Below are positions 52,293-61,500 of a stretch of DNA of 64,000 bases, piece after piece. The position numbers were made by a program, and so were the translations under genes. Location of the stretch: contig JAVVEM010000006.1 of NCBI GenBank assembly GCA_032250805.1, positions 48,778-112,777 of the forward strand. The letters are read 5' to 3'. This stretch comes from B18-G4 sp032250805. GTDB taxonomy: Bacteria; Bacteroidota; Bacteroidia; Bacteroidales; B18-G4. The notes beneath the pieces are model-generated. The model was not told the DNA's origin. It saw only the letters and a program-made list of their open reading frames with translations, and made no database searches. Numbering within the stretch: position 1 is the stretch's first letter; every line of letters starts with the position of its first letter.

Positions 52293-52325
52293 TCCTGGAT
52301 CCTGGATTCAGGATCCTGGATTAAA
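52291..52325. repeat. 7-bp tandem repeat array after gltX
   Basis: GATCCTG units repeat with small drift (GATCCTG, GATCCTG, GATTCAG, GATCCTG, GATTAAA). The same stretch also forms a hairpin, GGATCCTG-GATT-CAGGATCC (52297-52316). It touches the gltX stop codon and lies against the end of the convergent CWC gene. Confidence 0.75.
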
Positions 52326-52515
52326 CTTTTCCTGAAGCCACTTTAAGACATTGCGGACAAAGGCAGGGCCTTTTCAGTTTGGTGGTGTCCACACCGGAAC
52401 GCTTTAATTCTACGTTTCCGCTGCACAGGCATGTATCAGGACTCAGGCATTCGAAGCCGTGACCACACTGACATTGTATTTGCTTAACTTTATATTTTCT
52501 GTCTTCCCGGTTCAT
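52321..52515 (-). CDS. Small cysteine-rich CWC-family protein
   Basis: 64 residues. Cysteines are arranged as C-x-C...C...C-x-C...C-x-C-x2-C (QCQCGHGFEC, TCLCSGNVEL, RPCLCPQCLK), the pattern of the Cys-rich CWC family, probably a small metal-binding protein. Function unknown. The start overlaps the folB stop by four bases. Confidence 0.75.
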   Translation of the reverse strand: MNREDRKYKVKQIQCQCGHGFECLSPDTCLCSGNVELKRSGVDTTKLKRPCLCPQCLKVASGKV

Positions 52516-52865
52516 TTTGTTTGTAATGATAAACTTACGCTGCTCATTTTACCTCCCAGTGGAGGATTCATCTTTGATATTTTGATCTTTGCAGATTCGA
52601 TCTCTGGAAATCTATCCATAACGGCCCTGAGGATTCTTCGTCCAACATGTTCCAGCAGTTTAGATCTTACCTCCATTTCCTTTTTCACTAACAAATAAAC
52701 CTCCTGATAGTTCACGGTATCCATTAGATCGTCAGATATTTCAGCCTGTTTAGTGTCAGTTTCAAGGGAAAGATCAACAAGAAATCGTGTACCTATGATC
52801 TGTTCCTCTTTGAAACAGCCGTGGTAGGCGTAGAATTCCATTTGTTCAATTGATATGGTTGACAT
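52512..52865 (-). CDS. folB: Dihydroneopterin aldolase
   Basis: 117 residues, the normal length. FYAYHGCFKEEQ (YHG at 14-16, Glu21/22), VNYQEVYLLV, LLEHVGRRI (Glu72) and the catalytic-Lys region SKMNPPLGG (Lys98) are all typical. It converts dihydroneopterin to 6-hydroxymethyl-dihydropterin in folate synthesis. The downstream CWC gene overlaps by four bases. Confidence 0.92.
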   Translation of the reverse strand: MSTISIEQMEFYAYHGCFKEEQIIGTRFLVDLSLETDTKQAEISDDLMDTVNYQEVYLLVKKEMEVRSKLLEHVGRRILRAVMDRFPEIESAKIKISKMNPPLGGKMSSVSLSLQTK

Positions 52866-52891
52866 AGGGTTAAAGATTCTGGATACAATGA

Positions 52892-53185
52892 TTAAAATAT
52901 GTTATGTTTATTTTCCAGTGCAATAATAAAACTATTTATTTCTTTTCCAAGGCGGATGATCAGATTTCTTAATTCCTTGAAAATCTTTTCGTCTTTCAGG
53001 GATCCGCTTGAATATAATGTTTCAAGGTGGTCGAGGGTTTCATCGGTTGATGCCAGCGAAAATTTGTTATTTGTTATTTTTTTCGTGCAGTCGTGCAGTC
53101 GTGTGCTCGTGTGCTCGTGCAGTCGTAACAGCAACAAATCTTGATCCTCTTTCAAAGGTGTTATGAAAATTTCATAAAATACCAT
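52892..53185 (-). pseudogene. Remnant of four-helix-bundle (S23) protein with 8-bp repeat array
   Basis: The frame encodes 97 residues. Its second half is the C-terminus of an S23/four-helix-bundle protein (FSLASTDETLDHLETLYSSGS, LGKEINSFIIALE). The first half does not match the family and is encoded by an 8-bp repeat array (53083-53130). The normal N-terminal half is absent, and the frame starts right beside the tRNA-Cys promoter. So it is a truncated remnant, and whether it is translated is doubtful. Confidence 0.7.
53083..53130. repeat. 8-bp tandem array in the S23 remnant
   Basis: Units TCGTGCAG (x2), TCGTGTGC (x2), TCGTGCAG, TCGTAACA. The period is 8 bp and not a multiple of three, so unit changes would shift the frame. 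Confidence 0.85.
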
Positions 53186-53192
53186 ATATTTG
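53185..53192 (+). promoter_or_regulatory. -7 box for tRNA-Cys
   Basis: TATATTTG, exact TAnnTTTG, ending 13 bp before the first base of the tRNA. Confidence 0.6.
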
Positions 53193-53205
53193 CATCATCA
53201 AAGCC

Positions 53206-53276
53206 GGTCTCGTGGCCGAGTGGCTAGGCAGGGGTCTGCAAAACCTCGTACAGCGGTTCGAATCCGCTCGAGACCT
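53206..53276 (+). tRNA. tRNA-Cys (GCA)
   Basis: 71 nt cloverleaf. Acceptor arms GGTCTCG and CGAGACC. The anticodon loop CTGCAAA is closed by GGGGT/ACCTC, giving anticodon GCA (53238-53240). The T-arm is AGCGG-TTCGAAT-CCGCT. The 3' CCA is not encoded. Confidence 0.95.
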
Positions 53277-53290
53277 CACCGTATAAGGAT

Positions 53291-53332
53291 AAGTCTCTGA
53301 GAATGTCACAGTTCTGGAGACTTTTCTTTTTT
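53291..53332 (+). terminator. Rho-independent terminator after tRNA-Cys
   Basis: AAGTCTC (53291-53297) pairs with GAGACTT (53317-53323), followed by a T-rich tail. Confidence 0.8.
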
Positions 53333-53462
53333 CTACAACATGTCTACAAAATTTCTGACTCCGCCAGCGGGAGCGACCTAAGCTTCTTTATGCGCGTAAA
53401 GGGCGTTCATTCAAATCCTTTTGGATCCTGTGCCCCGGGTATAAAGCAATACGAAATATCCA

Positions 53463-53888
53463 TTATTTCTTTAACAGATCCCTGATCTCGGTGAGCAATT
53501 GCTCTTCTTTGGTAGGTTCGGGAGGAGGTGCCGGCGCTTCTTCTTCTTTCTTTGCCATGCGGTCTTTCATGTGGTTATATCCCTTTACAAGCAGAAATAC
53601 GGCAAAGGCTACGATCAAAAAAGTGATTATTGTGTTGATGAACATGCCGTAGTAAATAGCTACCTCGGCAGTACCATCGCCGGCACCGGCAATGGTTTCA
53701 GCGATTTCAGGCTTGAGTACCACCTTGAATGCGGAAAAATTAACACCACCTAACAAATAACCGATAGGAGGCATAATGATGTGGTCAACAAGCGACTTTA
53801 CAATCGCTCCGAAATAAAGGGCCGTGATCAAACCAACGGCCATTTCAACTACATTGCCTTTGGCAATGAACTTCTTGAATTCTTTCAT
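53463..53888 (-). CDS. mscL: Large-conductance mechanosensitive channel MscL
   Basis: 141 residues. The start is the normal MKEFKKFIAKGNVVEMAVGLI. TM1 spans about 15-45 and TM2 about 78-100 (FINTIITFLIVAFAVFLL). The C-terminal helix is long and rich in Glu/Pro/Ala (EEEAPAPPPEPTKEEQ). The channel opens under membrane tension to release osmolytes. It is a single gene. Confidence 0.95.
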   Translation of the reverse strand: MKEFKKFIAKGNVVEMAVGLITALYFGAIVKSLVDHIIMPPIGYLLGGVNFSAFKVVLKPEIAETIAGAGDGTAEVAIYYGMFINTIITFLIVAFAVFLLVKGYNHMKDRMAKKEEEAPAPPPEPTKEEQLLTEIRDLLKK

Positions 53889-53910
53889 TTTTCCAGGTTT
53901 TAATTTTTAA

Positions 53911-54007
53911 TCCGCCTGCGCGTTCCGCTTCGGCGGACGAGAAGGGGTTGTTAAATTCCCCGTAGCTTGCTGCGGAAATTAGTTTCCAGGGCTTGCTCTG
54001 GGGGGTT
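53911..54007. repeat. Cluster of three short hairpins upstream of mscL
   Basis: Three hairpins follow one another: TCCGCC...GGCGGA (53911-53937), TTCCCCG-TAGCTTGCTG-CGGAA (53956-53977) and CCAGGGC-TT-GCTCTGG (53986-54001). The last two share a central CTTGC. They look like a decayed intergenic repeat element. Confidence 0.6.
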
Positions 54008-54188
54008 AATACCATTTATTGAGTTGTTTTTGATAATTGCCTGACTTCAACCAAAGTTGGCCACTATTGAGTGAACTGCTAAAATGTAATATATCTTTCT
54101 TCAAATATACTGCATTATGCATCAAATGTCAATTTATATTACCTGAACATTTTTTATGAAATAACTCTGCGAGGGTGAGTTACAGGCA

Positions 54189-54224
54189 TAAAAAAAAGCC
54201 CCATCCACAAAATGCAGATGGGGC
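54189..54224 (-). terminator. Rho-independent terminator after the fasciclin remnant
   Basis: On the minus strand GCCCCATC (54224-54217) pairs with GATGGGGC (54205-54198), followed by eight or nine Ts. Confidence 0.9.
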
Positions 54225-54238
54225 CTGGGTTTATCTAA

Positions 54239-54467
54239 CTAATCCAGGGGGAGAATAACTTTATCAATTACGTGGATCACCCCGTTCGTTCCCTGAACAT
54301 CGGTGGCCACAACATTTGAGCTGATCTGCGGTCAGGTCATCGATCCCTCCAACACCAAGCTCGCCGAAAAGGGCTTCGAAAGCTGCATTGGTTGGAGCAA
54401 ATACAGTGTAAGGACCTTCGGCACTCAATGCGTCAACCAAACCTGCTTTCTCAGCGATCATCCATGC
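54239..54467 (-). pseudogene. Fasciclin-domain gene remnant
   Basis: A frame (from 54461) encodes the fasciclin core AEGPYTVFAPTNAAFEALF. After TADQLK it leaves the family sequence. The other frame continues NVVATDVQGTNGVIHVIDKV and stops at 54239, so a frameshift lies near 54320. A stop codon lies just upstream of the first Met, and the N-terminal half of the domain is missing up to the end of the ATP-grasp gene. Thus the gene is truncated and frameshifted. Fasciclin proteins are surface or periplasmic adhesion proteins. Confidence 0.85.
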
Positions 54468-54495
54468 AATATTCCTTTAACAGAAAGCCTGTAAC

Positions 54496-55659
54496 TTACT
54501 TTATCGTAATATAGTCTTCCATTTTCGCAAACAGTATGTTTTTTATCTCCTCATGTTCTTCCGGCGCTGTTCTGGCAAAAAGGATACCGAAGATGGGATA
54601 TAAGCTGAAGTCGATCCGGCGCAGCTCAATGGGATCGCCGAAGCCCTTCAAAATGCAGTTGAAGTCGAAGCTTTTAATTTCACTGCCCCGGTATGGTGTT
54701 GAGTTCTCGAAGATGACAATACTGTATGTATGCCCGTCAGCTTCAGCAATGATCTCGTCCCAGTTGGGTTTTAAGCCTTTGATATAATATTCGTAGGGGT
54801 TGAAACCATAGGCATAATGCATGAGGTCGGCAGAGGTGCACCAGGCCCCGAAGCGTAATGGGTTTACCTCAATGGGTGTAGCAATTCCATGATCGTCGAC
54901 CCTGAGTTCGAGGTGAATTGAAAAATTCTTCAGACCGGCCCGCCGGCCGATCTCTTTCAGCAGCGTATCGAAACGGTGGAGGTTCTCTTTCATTATCCCT
55001 GCAGAAGTAAGGTATACCCTGTCGCTTACATCTTCCTCTCCCCCAAAAAGATGTTTCATCATGCCCAGGATCACCACTTCGCCTTCCTCATCATAATAAG
55101 CATCTACAGCAAATTCTTCTCCCCCGATGCAGGCTTCAACGATAAAGTTGGCGGTATTCAAAACAGCTTCGGGGTAAACATTTTTCATTTCCTTAACCTG
55201 CCGGTTGATCTTCTGCATCACGGCTGGCCAGTCTTCCTGCGAAAACAATTTGTGAACCCCCATGCTGAAAAATCCAACATTGGGTTTGATAATGAGTGGA
55301 AAGGGAAAGTTTGCTGGATCAGTAGTCTTGAGTTCCGCCAAGGGCAAACTGCGGTAAAAGAGTTTTGGGAAAAGATCTTTTGTCAGCTCCCTGAACAGAT
55401 ACTTATTCTTGAATAAGCTGATTTTTTCGGGTAAATGGGTAAAATGAAGTTTTTCCTCTATCCAGCCGATGGCATTCTCAGAGATTGAATGCAGCCGGCG
55501 GCCAGGATCCGTTTTAAAGGCATTCAGAACTTCCTCTTCGGATAAGGACACCGGATCACCGTTTTCAAACAATTTTCCAAGATCCAGGGCATCGAATCTG
55601 CCCTCGCGGATACTGTCTTTTACAAAGTCGGAAACAAGCGGTTTGTCGATAAGTAGCAT
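54496..55659 (-). CDS. ATP-grasp domain protein
   Basis: 387 residues from the ATG at 55659 (MLLIDKPLV). An in-frame ATG at 55692 is ruled unlikely by a TATTTTTG box at 55686-55679. ATP-grasp elements include LIIKPNVGFFSMGVHKL, ANFIVEACIGGEEFAVDAYY and the metal-site LELRVDDHGIATPIEVNPLRFG. Such enzymes join a carboxylate to an amine or thiol using ATP. The substrate is unknown. The C-terminal part (about 290-387) is specific to this group. It is a single gene. Confidence 0.82.
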   Translation of the reverse strand: MLLIDKPLVSDFVKDSIREGRFDALDLGKLFENGDPVSLSEEEVLNAFKTDPGRRLHSISENAIGWIEEKLHFTHLPEKISLFKNKYLFRELTKDLFPKLFYRSLPLAELKTTDPANFPFPLIIKPNVGFFSMGVHKLFSQEDWPAVMQKINRQVKEMKNVYPEAVLNTANFIVEACIGGEEFAVDAYYDEEGEVVILGMMKHLFGGEEDVSDRVYLTSAGIMKENLHRFDTLLKEIGRRAGLKNFSIHLELRVDDHGIATPIEVNPLRFGAWCTSADLMHYAYGFNPYEYYIKGLKPNWDEIIAEADGHTYSIVIFENSTPYRGSEIKSFDFNCILKGFGDPIELRRIDFSLYPIFGILFARTAPEEHEEIKNILFAKMEDYITIK

Positions 55660-55678
55660 TGGCGGCTGATTTTTGCTG

Positions 55679-55686
55679 CAAAAATA
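55679..55686 (-). promoter_or_regulatory. -7 box for the ATP-grasp gene
   Basis: On the minus strand TATTTTTG, exact TAnnTTTG match, giving transcription near 55672 and a leader of about 13 bp to the ATG at 55659. Confidence 0.6.
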
Positions 55687-55776
55687 CGGCAATGCCGCGA
55701 ATAATGAACTACTGATCGATTATACTTGCGGATAAAGATAAAGACGCGAAATTTGGATATCATCCAGTTCAGTACC

Positions 55777-56799
55777 CTATTTAAATATCCTGATAATCAT
55801 GGCTATCAACAGCAAGAGCAATACTGCGCCACCGAGGTAGAATGCCCAGTAATTTACCACCCTGCTTTCGACAGCCATTTCGTAGTCTTCAAAGAAAAAG
55901 CTCATGTTCTGAACATTCCAGCTTACGGTATTACCAACCATTTCATTTGAATTTGTGGCGGTGATCAGCCCGGGCATTTGCACTTCAACCGAAAACTCTT
56001 CGGCCATTAGAAGGGATTCAAAAAATCTGATCTTTTTATTCAATTCATCAAAAATTGGTGGTTCAAGTTCAGTCAGCCGTTTAACTTCTTGCCTCCCGGT
56101 CCATGAAGCCAGGGCATCGATATATTTTTCAAGTTCTTCAGGTGCCCAGTCGGCTGCTTTTGCAGCTATGCTATCCTTATATTGTGCGGGGTCGATTTGT
56201 TTCAGCTCCGGATCTTCCAGCTTGTTTAATCCATCCTTCAGGGTTTGTATCACTTCAAGTGTTAAGGCATCAATAAAATATTCTTCCGCCCGGTCTTCTG
56301 CCTTATTCATCTCCACGCTGTCGCTCTTATTCAGGGGGATTTTCCTGCCACTCAGGTAATCGAGTTGCCCGGAGTTAAGATAATCCCTGTGGTCGAGCGA
56401 TTGAACAGGATTTGCAGCTTTATATACTTCTTTATAAGTAACAAAGGAATAAAAGAACATAAATTGTTTCGACACTTCAACATGCCGGTTTATCTTTTTT
56501 CTCCAGCTTGTGTCGCTGTTAATTTCGGCATTGAGTTGATCGTCATTTTCATATGAACGTGTATATCTGCATATAAAGACATTTTCTTCGGTGGTATCCC
56601 TGAAGAACTCTTTCTGCCAGGCATCGGAAACAGGATATGGCAGGTCTTTTTTTAATACGTCGGCTGAATCGCCCCGAAGGGTGATCACTCTTTTAAATGA
56701 TCCATCAATATTTACAATGGTCTTTACATCGATCTCGCGGCAGCTGCTCAGCATAAAAACGAGCGTAAGCAACATTAAAAGCAAATTGTTTGTTTTCAT
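55777..56799 (-). CDS. Lipoprotein with C-terminal membrane helix, unknown
   Basis: 340 residues. A lipobox (LSSC, Cys20) ends the signal peptide. A C-terminal transmembrane helix (about 316-336, FYLGGAVLLLLLIAMIIRIF) is present, so both ends may be membrane-held. The middle is soluble, with charged helical parts (about 160-250) and no family I recognise. It starts 12 bp after the anti-sigma gene, so it belongs to the ECF operon and could be a stress sensor or effector. Confidence 0.75.
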   Translation of the reverse strand: MKTNNLLLMLLTLVFMLSSCREIDVKTIVNIDGSFKRVITLRGDSADVLKKDLPYPVSDAWQKEFFRDTTEENVFICRYTRSYENDDQLNAEINSDTSWRKKINRHVEVSKQFMFFYSFVTYKEVYKAANPVQSLDHRDYLNSGQLDYLSGRKIPLNKSDSVEMNKAEDRAEEYFIDALTLEVIQTLKDGLNKLEDPELKQIDPAQYKDSIAAKAADWAPEELEKYIDALASWTGRQEVKRLTELEPPIFDELNKKIRFFESLLMAEEFSVEVQMPGLITATNSNEMVGNTVSWNVQNMSFFFEDYEMAVESRVVNYWAFYLGGAVLLLLLIAMIIRIFK

Positions 56800-56811
56800 G
56801 GCACGATGGAT

Positions 56812-57444
56812 TTAAATTCCTGCATCAGGCCTGAAAGCCTGAGCTGGGATTGATTTCATATATTCCTGGTACTCCCTGATCAGCAAATTGGTTTTTTTGC
56901 TTTCGCCAAGGAACTGGTACAGGCTTTCTTTGGCGAAATCATTCTTATCTGCATTAATGCGCAGGTTCATAAAACGTTCTGAGTTTAGGATTTTCAGCAG
57001 CCTGTACTTTTTCATGGCCTTTATTTCCTGGTTCGGACTGCCGGCAGATCCCACATACTGGTTTTCGAGACGGTTGATCCTGTTAAGTACAATATAGTGC
57101 TCACAAGTGAATATGGTAAAGAGGACAATGGCTGCGACAGAGACTATTTGGCGAAAGAATTTGTGCTGAATAAGGAGGATAAGCTTTCCTTTTGATGGAT
57201 TCTCCGGGCCCTTACTCCGGTCGTCCAATGCTTCCATGATATTGATCATCATCTCCTGCGGATCATTTAACCCGGGTGTGGACCGGCGTATTTGTTTACT
57301 CACATCGCCCAGCTTTTTTCCGGCTTTGTAATATTGATGGCATCCAACACAGGCATCAATGTGCTTCCTGACCCCGGCCGGAAGTTGTTCTTCTCCTGAA
57401 TCAAAATAATGATCAATGATTTGTTTTATGGTTTCACATTTCAT
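56812..57444 (-). CDS. Anti-sigma factor with zinc-finger-like N-terminus
   Basis: 210 residues. The N-terminus carries HIDACVGC (His-x3-Cys-x2-Cys, about 28-35), the ZAS anti-sigma domain signature. One transmembrane helix lies at about 97-118 (IVSVAAIVLFTIFT). The remainder (about 120-210) is outside the cytoplasm. It would hold the ECF sigma factor, whose gene overlaps by four bases, at the membrane until a signal releases it. Confidence 0.87.
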   Translation of the reverse strand: MKCETIKQIIDHYFDSGEEQLPAGVRKHIDACVGCHQYYKAGKKLGDVSKQIRRSTPGLNDPQEMMINIMEALDDRSKGPENPSKGKLILLIQHKFFRQIVSVAAIVLFTIFTCEHYIVLNRINRLENQYVGSAGSPNQEIKAMKKYRLLKILNSERFMNLRINADKNDFAKESLYQFLGESKKTNLLIREYQEYMKSIPAQAFRPDAGI

Positions 57445-58010
57445 CTCAAAATATTTTCATAGCCCAGAATTGTGATAAGTTTCTGCCTGATGCTTTTCCT
57501 TGCATGGTGCAGGTTGCTTTTTATATGCGTTTCGGATAAGCCTGTTACCGCCTTCACTTCACCGGCTGAAAGTCCCTGCAGATCGCGTAAAGTGAACACA
57601 AGTTTTTGTTTTAATGGAAGTTCTCCGGTGAGCAGGATGATCATTTCTCCCAATTCCTTGTTCTCAAGCAAAGTATCATTTAAAGCAGTTTCTTCCTGCA
57701 GCCTGGCCATGACCTGATCGCTAAATGCAACTGACGGCCTTCTTTTTACCGCCCTGAACCTGTCAATGGCCCGGTTGCTAACGATCTTATACATCCAGTT
57801 TGTAAATTTTTCGTTCGGGTTATAGGTATTTATTTTTTCCCACATCCTGATAAAACTATCCTGCACTACATCTTTTGCTTCTTCTTCGTCGCCCAGTATT
57901 TTATATGCGAGGCCAAATGCTTTTTGCTGAAATGCTTCTATCAGCGAGCTAAAGGCAGCTTTATTGCCCCCTTTTATCTCTTCTATTGTTTTTAGCAAAT
58001 GCTTTTGCAT
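57441..58010 (-). CDS. ECF-type RNA polymerase sigma factor
   Basis: 189 residues. Region 2 is typical: FGLAYKILGDEEEAKDVVQDSFIRMWEKI and FTNWMYKIVSNRAIDRFR. Region 4 ends with LSAGEVKAVTGLSETHIKSNLHHARKSIRQKL, the helix-turn-helix for -35 recognition. It directs RNA polymerase to its own set of promoters. It forms a unit with the anti-sigma and lipoprotein genes. Confidence 0.93.
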   Translation of the reverse strand: MQKHLLKTIEEIKGGNKAAFSSLIEAFQQKAFGLAYKILGDEEEAKDVVQDSFIRMWEKINTYNPNEKFTNWMYKIVSNRAIDRFRAVKRRPSVAFSDQVMARLQEETALNDTLLENKELGEMIILLTGELPLKQKLVFTLRDLQGLSAGEVKAVTGLSETHIKSNLHHARKSIRQKLITILGYENILR

Positions 58011-58146
58011 AAAAATCCCTGTTCAATGTATATACGAACGAAACTCCCGAAGGTAAAATTCTTTTGTCGAATTTATCGAAAATTCATATTGATATCCTGC
58101 CTGCGTGTAGCGGGGGATAATATTTCCAGGGCAATAAAATTGAGTA

Positions 58147-58451
58147 TTATTTCATCGGAACCTCCAGAAAGAGGATAAATGCGTCCTTATTGGGCTCAAT
58201 ATGTACTTCTTCTGCTTCGGATATGCCCAGCGCATCCCTTCGGAACAATTGTTTCCCGGCAATTTTGGCTGTTCCTTCAATCATGAATACATATACGCCA
58301 TTTCCGGGATAGTGAAGGGCGTAATCAAGTGAATCGCCGGCCTCAGGCCTGCACATTGAGATAACGGCCTTTTGATGGAACTATGCCGGGCGGTAAGCCA
58401 GCCATGTTCGGCAAAACCGCGTGAATCGGTGCTATGATATATTGTTTTCAT
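58147..58451 (-). pseudogene. Pirin gene with large internal deletion
   Basis: The first 27 codons from the ATG at 58451 match the pirin N-terminus (STDSRGFAEHGWL). The next readable part, in another frame, is the pirin C-terminus (HYPGNGVYVFMIEG, RRDALGI, ending in EVPMK). About 130-140 residues, including the metal-binding His/Glu cupin motif, are missing at a junction near 58357-58372. The product cannot be a working pirin. Confidence 0.85.
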
Positions 58452-58544
58452 GCTTACAGCTTTAAATCTTTTATCCTATCAACAAGTTGACAGAAGGATT
58501 TGTTTTATGGGAAAGCTCAGGTTTTCCTGTTTTTATCTGCATCC

Positions 58545-61500
58545 CTAAAAATCCACCCTCAGGGTGGTAAAGGAACGCGGCGGAATGGTTAGCCGACCGT
58601 CAGAAGATATAGGATCCTGGGCCGATAAGCCCGCGTCAGAAACCTTTAACGGCTTGAAGTGTTTCCAGCTTATATTTATGTTCTCTTCAGTATGGCCGGG
58701 ATTATACAACCTGATAAGAAAGTGCTGTCCGTCGCTTCCGGGGATCAGGGCTGTAGCGATCAGCTGCCGGTTTACAAGGGTGAAGAGGCTTGGCGGTAGG
58801 CTCTTTCGTCCGGATGAAGGAATGACCAGCAAGGGCTGTGTGCGCTCCAGGGCATGCTGCTCGTTTATGAGGGGATCAAAGCCGGTACCGGGATACAGCG
58901 AATACCTGAACACTGCCTTGCCCGGCTGTGCCGCCAGGTAATTGGTTTCCCAGTAATTGTTCATCACGTAGCTGAAAATGGTCTGGGTAGGTTCCTGGCC
59001 GTCTTTCCAACCGTAAACTGTGGCATCTGTCGGGATCTCACCCAGTTCTGCCAGGGGAGCATCGAGCGACACCAGGCAAACCCCCTCATCATCGCCTGAG
59101 ATATCGATCCAGCGGTTCATCGTGTAAAAGTTATAATTGGATCCGGGGAGCTGTTCCCTGCCGGGATGATAATACCCGTAGGCCTGACCGATGGTGACTT
59201 CCCCCCCGGGAATGTTGAACGGGAAAGCAAAATGGACACCCTCAGGTTCATAAACCGCTTTTTTATATATGGTGTTGCGGATATCGATCCGGCCCAGGCC
59301 ATCCAGCAGCATGATCTCCCTGACCAGGCCTTCCGTTCCGGGGGCATCGGATTCGATACGGATCGTATTGACCAGCTTACCCCTGTCGGGATAAGTGATA
59401 TGTGCATTCGTGCTGGTATACTTATTTGCAGGGTTCCTGCCTTCCACGTAGATATAGGCGTTGAGCCCGTAATCCTTTGATGGGTCGGCCATGCTGCCGC
59501 GGAAGAGCGGATGACGGAGCGCATTAATGTCACCGTTTTCGGGGTTGAGCGAAAGCTGTGTTTCTGAGCTTTGCTGCAATAATTCGGGGTCGATCCTGAC
59601 GTGATCGTCGGACTTGAGCAACACCCTTTTTGCCGCAAAGGGGGGAACATCATTCACTTTAACCGCCAGGGTGCCGTCCGACATGCGCTGCGACTTGAGG
59701 CGGTTATTGTTGATGTCGGTGGCATATGCATTACCAATATCATCAGGTACCGGGAGGAAGATAATGTCGGTGACGGGCCATGAATGGGTATTCCATATGT
59801 CGAAAACCGATGCGTTTTCACTTCTTCCCGTGCCCGGGGTTTCAATGGCCTGCTGCAGGATCTTTTTCGACAAGAGGTCGGCTTTCAGCGCAAACGAACG
59901 TTTGGTCTCCCACTGGTTAATGGTAAAGGTATCGTGTGGAGCGCTGATGCTGTTCCATGATCCCCAGGTGTGTTCGTCGAAAAGGAGGATATTCTTCCAG
60001 GCCATTGAGATTTCTTCTGTGGGATAATGCTTATTGCCTGATATTACCCATAGCGACAGTGCCTGGGTGAGTCTTTCGGCGGCCTGCCTGTTCAGGGCTG
60101 TTTCACTGGCCGAAGATGCGGCTCCGTCTTCCCAGTAGGGCGTCAGGTCGCCCCGGAAAGATGGCAGGGCATGGCCATATTTTTCCTCAAAAGCAGCAAA
60201 AGCTTCGGTGGTGGTGGCGATGACCATTTTCGGGCTGAGGTAAGTGGCATTCCATTGTTTTACAATGTCGGGAAGTGCAGGGTGTGGGGGACCGTTATCG
60301 CTGCCGATGTTGTATCTGATGATGGAGATGTCGTAGGGATAGGCACTATCGCTGAGCTGCTGCACATATTCAAAGATGGGTTCTTCGGTGAGAAGGTTCT
60401 TTGGTTTTTCGCTTCCCAGCCCTGTATGGAACCACGAATACCCTTTTTCGGGAATCCATGTCAGCACGCTGTCGAGGCCATTGGGCGAAACCCAGTAAAA
60501 AGGCCTGTCGCCCCAGGTATCCTTGATGTCGCCGATACGGTGAAACACATTTGTTCCGGCCGAAAAATACCTGATCCCGCTTTTGGCCATCACAGGTACC
60601 AGGCTCCAGGTATAGCCCGGAATGTCGGTGATCATGGCCGAACGCAATTGTGTACTGCATTGTTCGGCTACCCGGGCGCTTCGTTGCACAAGCTGTATGA
60701 GCTCCTCTGGCCTGCACAGGGCGGTAAGCTCATTGGCCCAGAGCCCGTCGAGGCCGATACCGCCACCGCGCACGGCGCGGATAAAGGCTTCTTTTTCTTC
60801 AGGCTTGCAGCTTTCGAGGTACGATTCTATTGCCCAGGCCACTTCGGTATTCCATTTAAAGCGCGCTCCCTCAGGATAGTTTCTGGTATTCTCCCATAAT
60901 TCAACTGCTTCTCTGAAAAAATCGTGATGCATCCTTTCCACGACGCTCTGGTGGTGGGTATACCCGATATCGGAGTGGCTGTGGTGGAGAAGATAAAGCG
61001 TGATGGGGCGAACGGGCGAAAGGGTGATGCCCGGAAGTTCTGTTATGTTGTCGTTGATGCTGACAGAGATATCGTCGATCAGGTCGCCGGCTTTGCCCGA
61101 AACCGGGAAATAGGTGTAATTCACTCCCATTCTCAGCGATATCATTTTGCTCTGTCCGCCGGCGGTGATCGTGGCCGAAGTGTTTTCTCCGAAGTGATGG
61201 ATGTCGAAACGCAGCACGAAATTCCCCTTCTCATAATTGTTTAACAGGGCAGGCATTTGCCGGGCGAGCATGGCTGAGTTCATGGCATAGCGGTAAGTCA
61301 TATACCAGCAGGGGTCGTCCGATGAAGTTGCGCTGACCTTAATCCTTCCCCTTTCACCGGTGGTCAGGAGCTCATCAGGTATGGTCAGGAAAGCATATCC
61401 CAGCAGGTCGCCATACTTATCGGCATGGCCGGCATGGAATTCGAGAGAAGATCCATACAGGCCTTCGATGGTCCGGGTTTTTACAAGGGTATCGTGCGGA

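Noticed and set aside
53333..53462. Possible second tRNA or integrase-site remnant after tRNA-Cys
   Set aside because: A stretch resembling a T-arm is present, but no acceptor stem or anticodon arm could be folded and no flanking repeat of the tRNA end was found.
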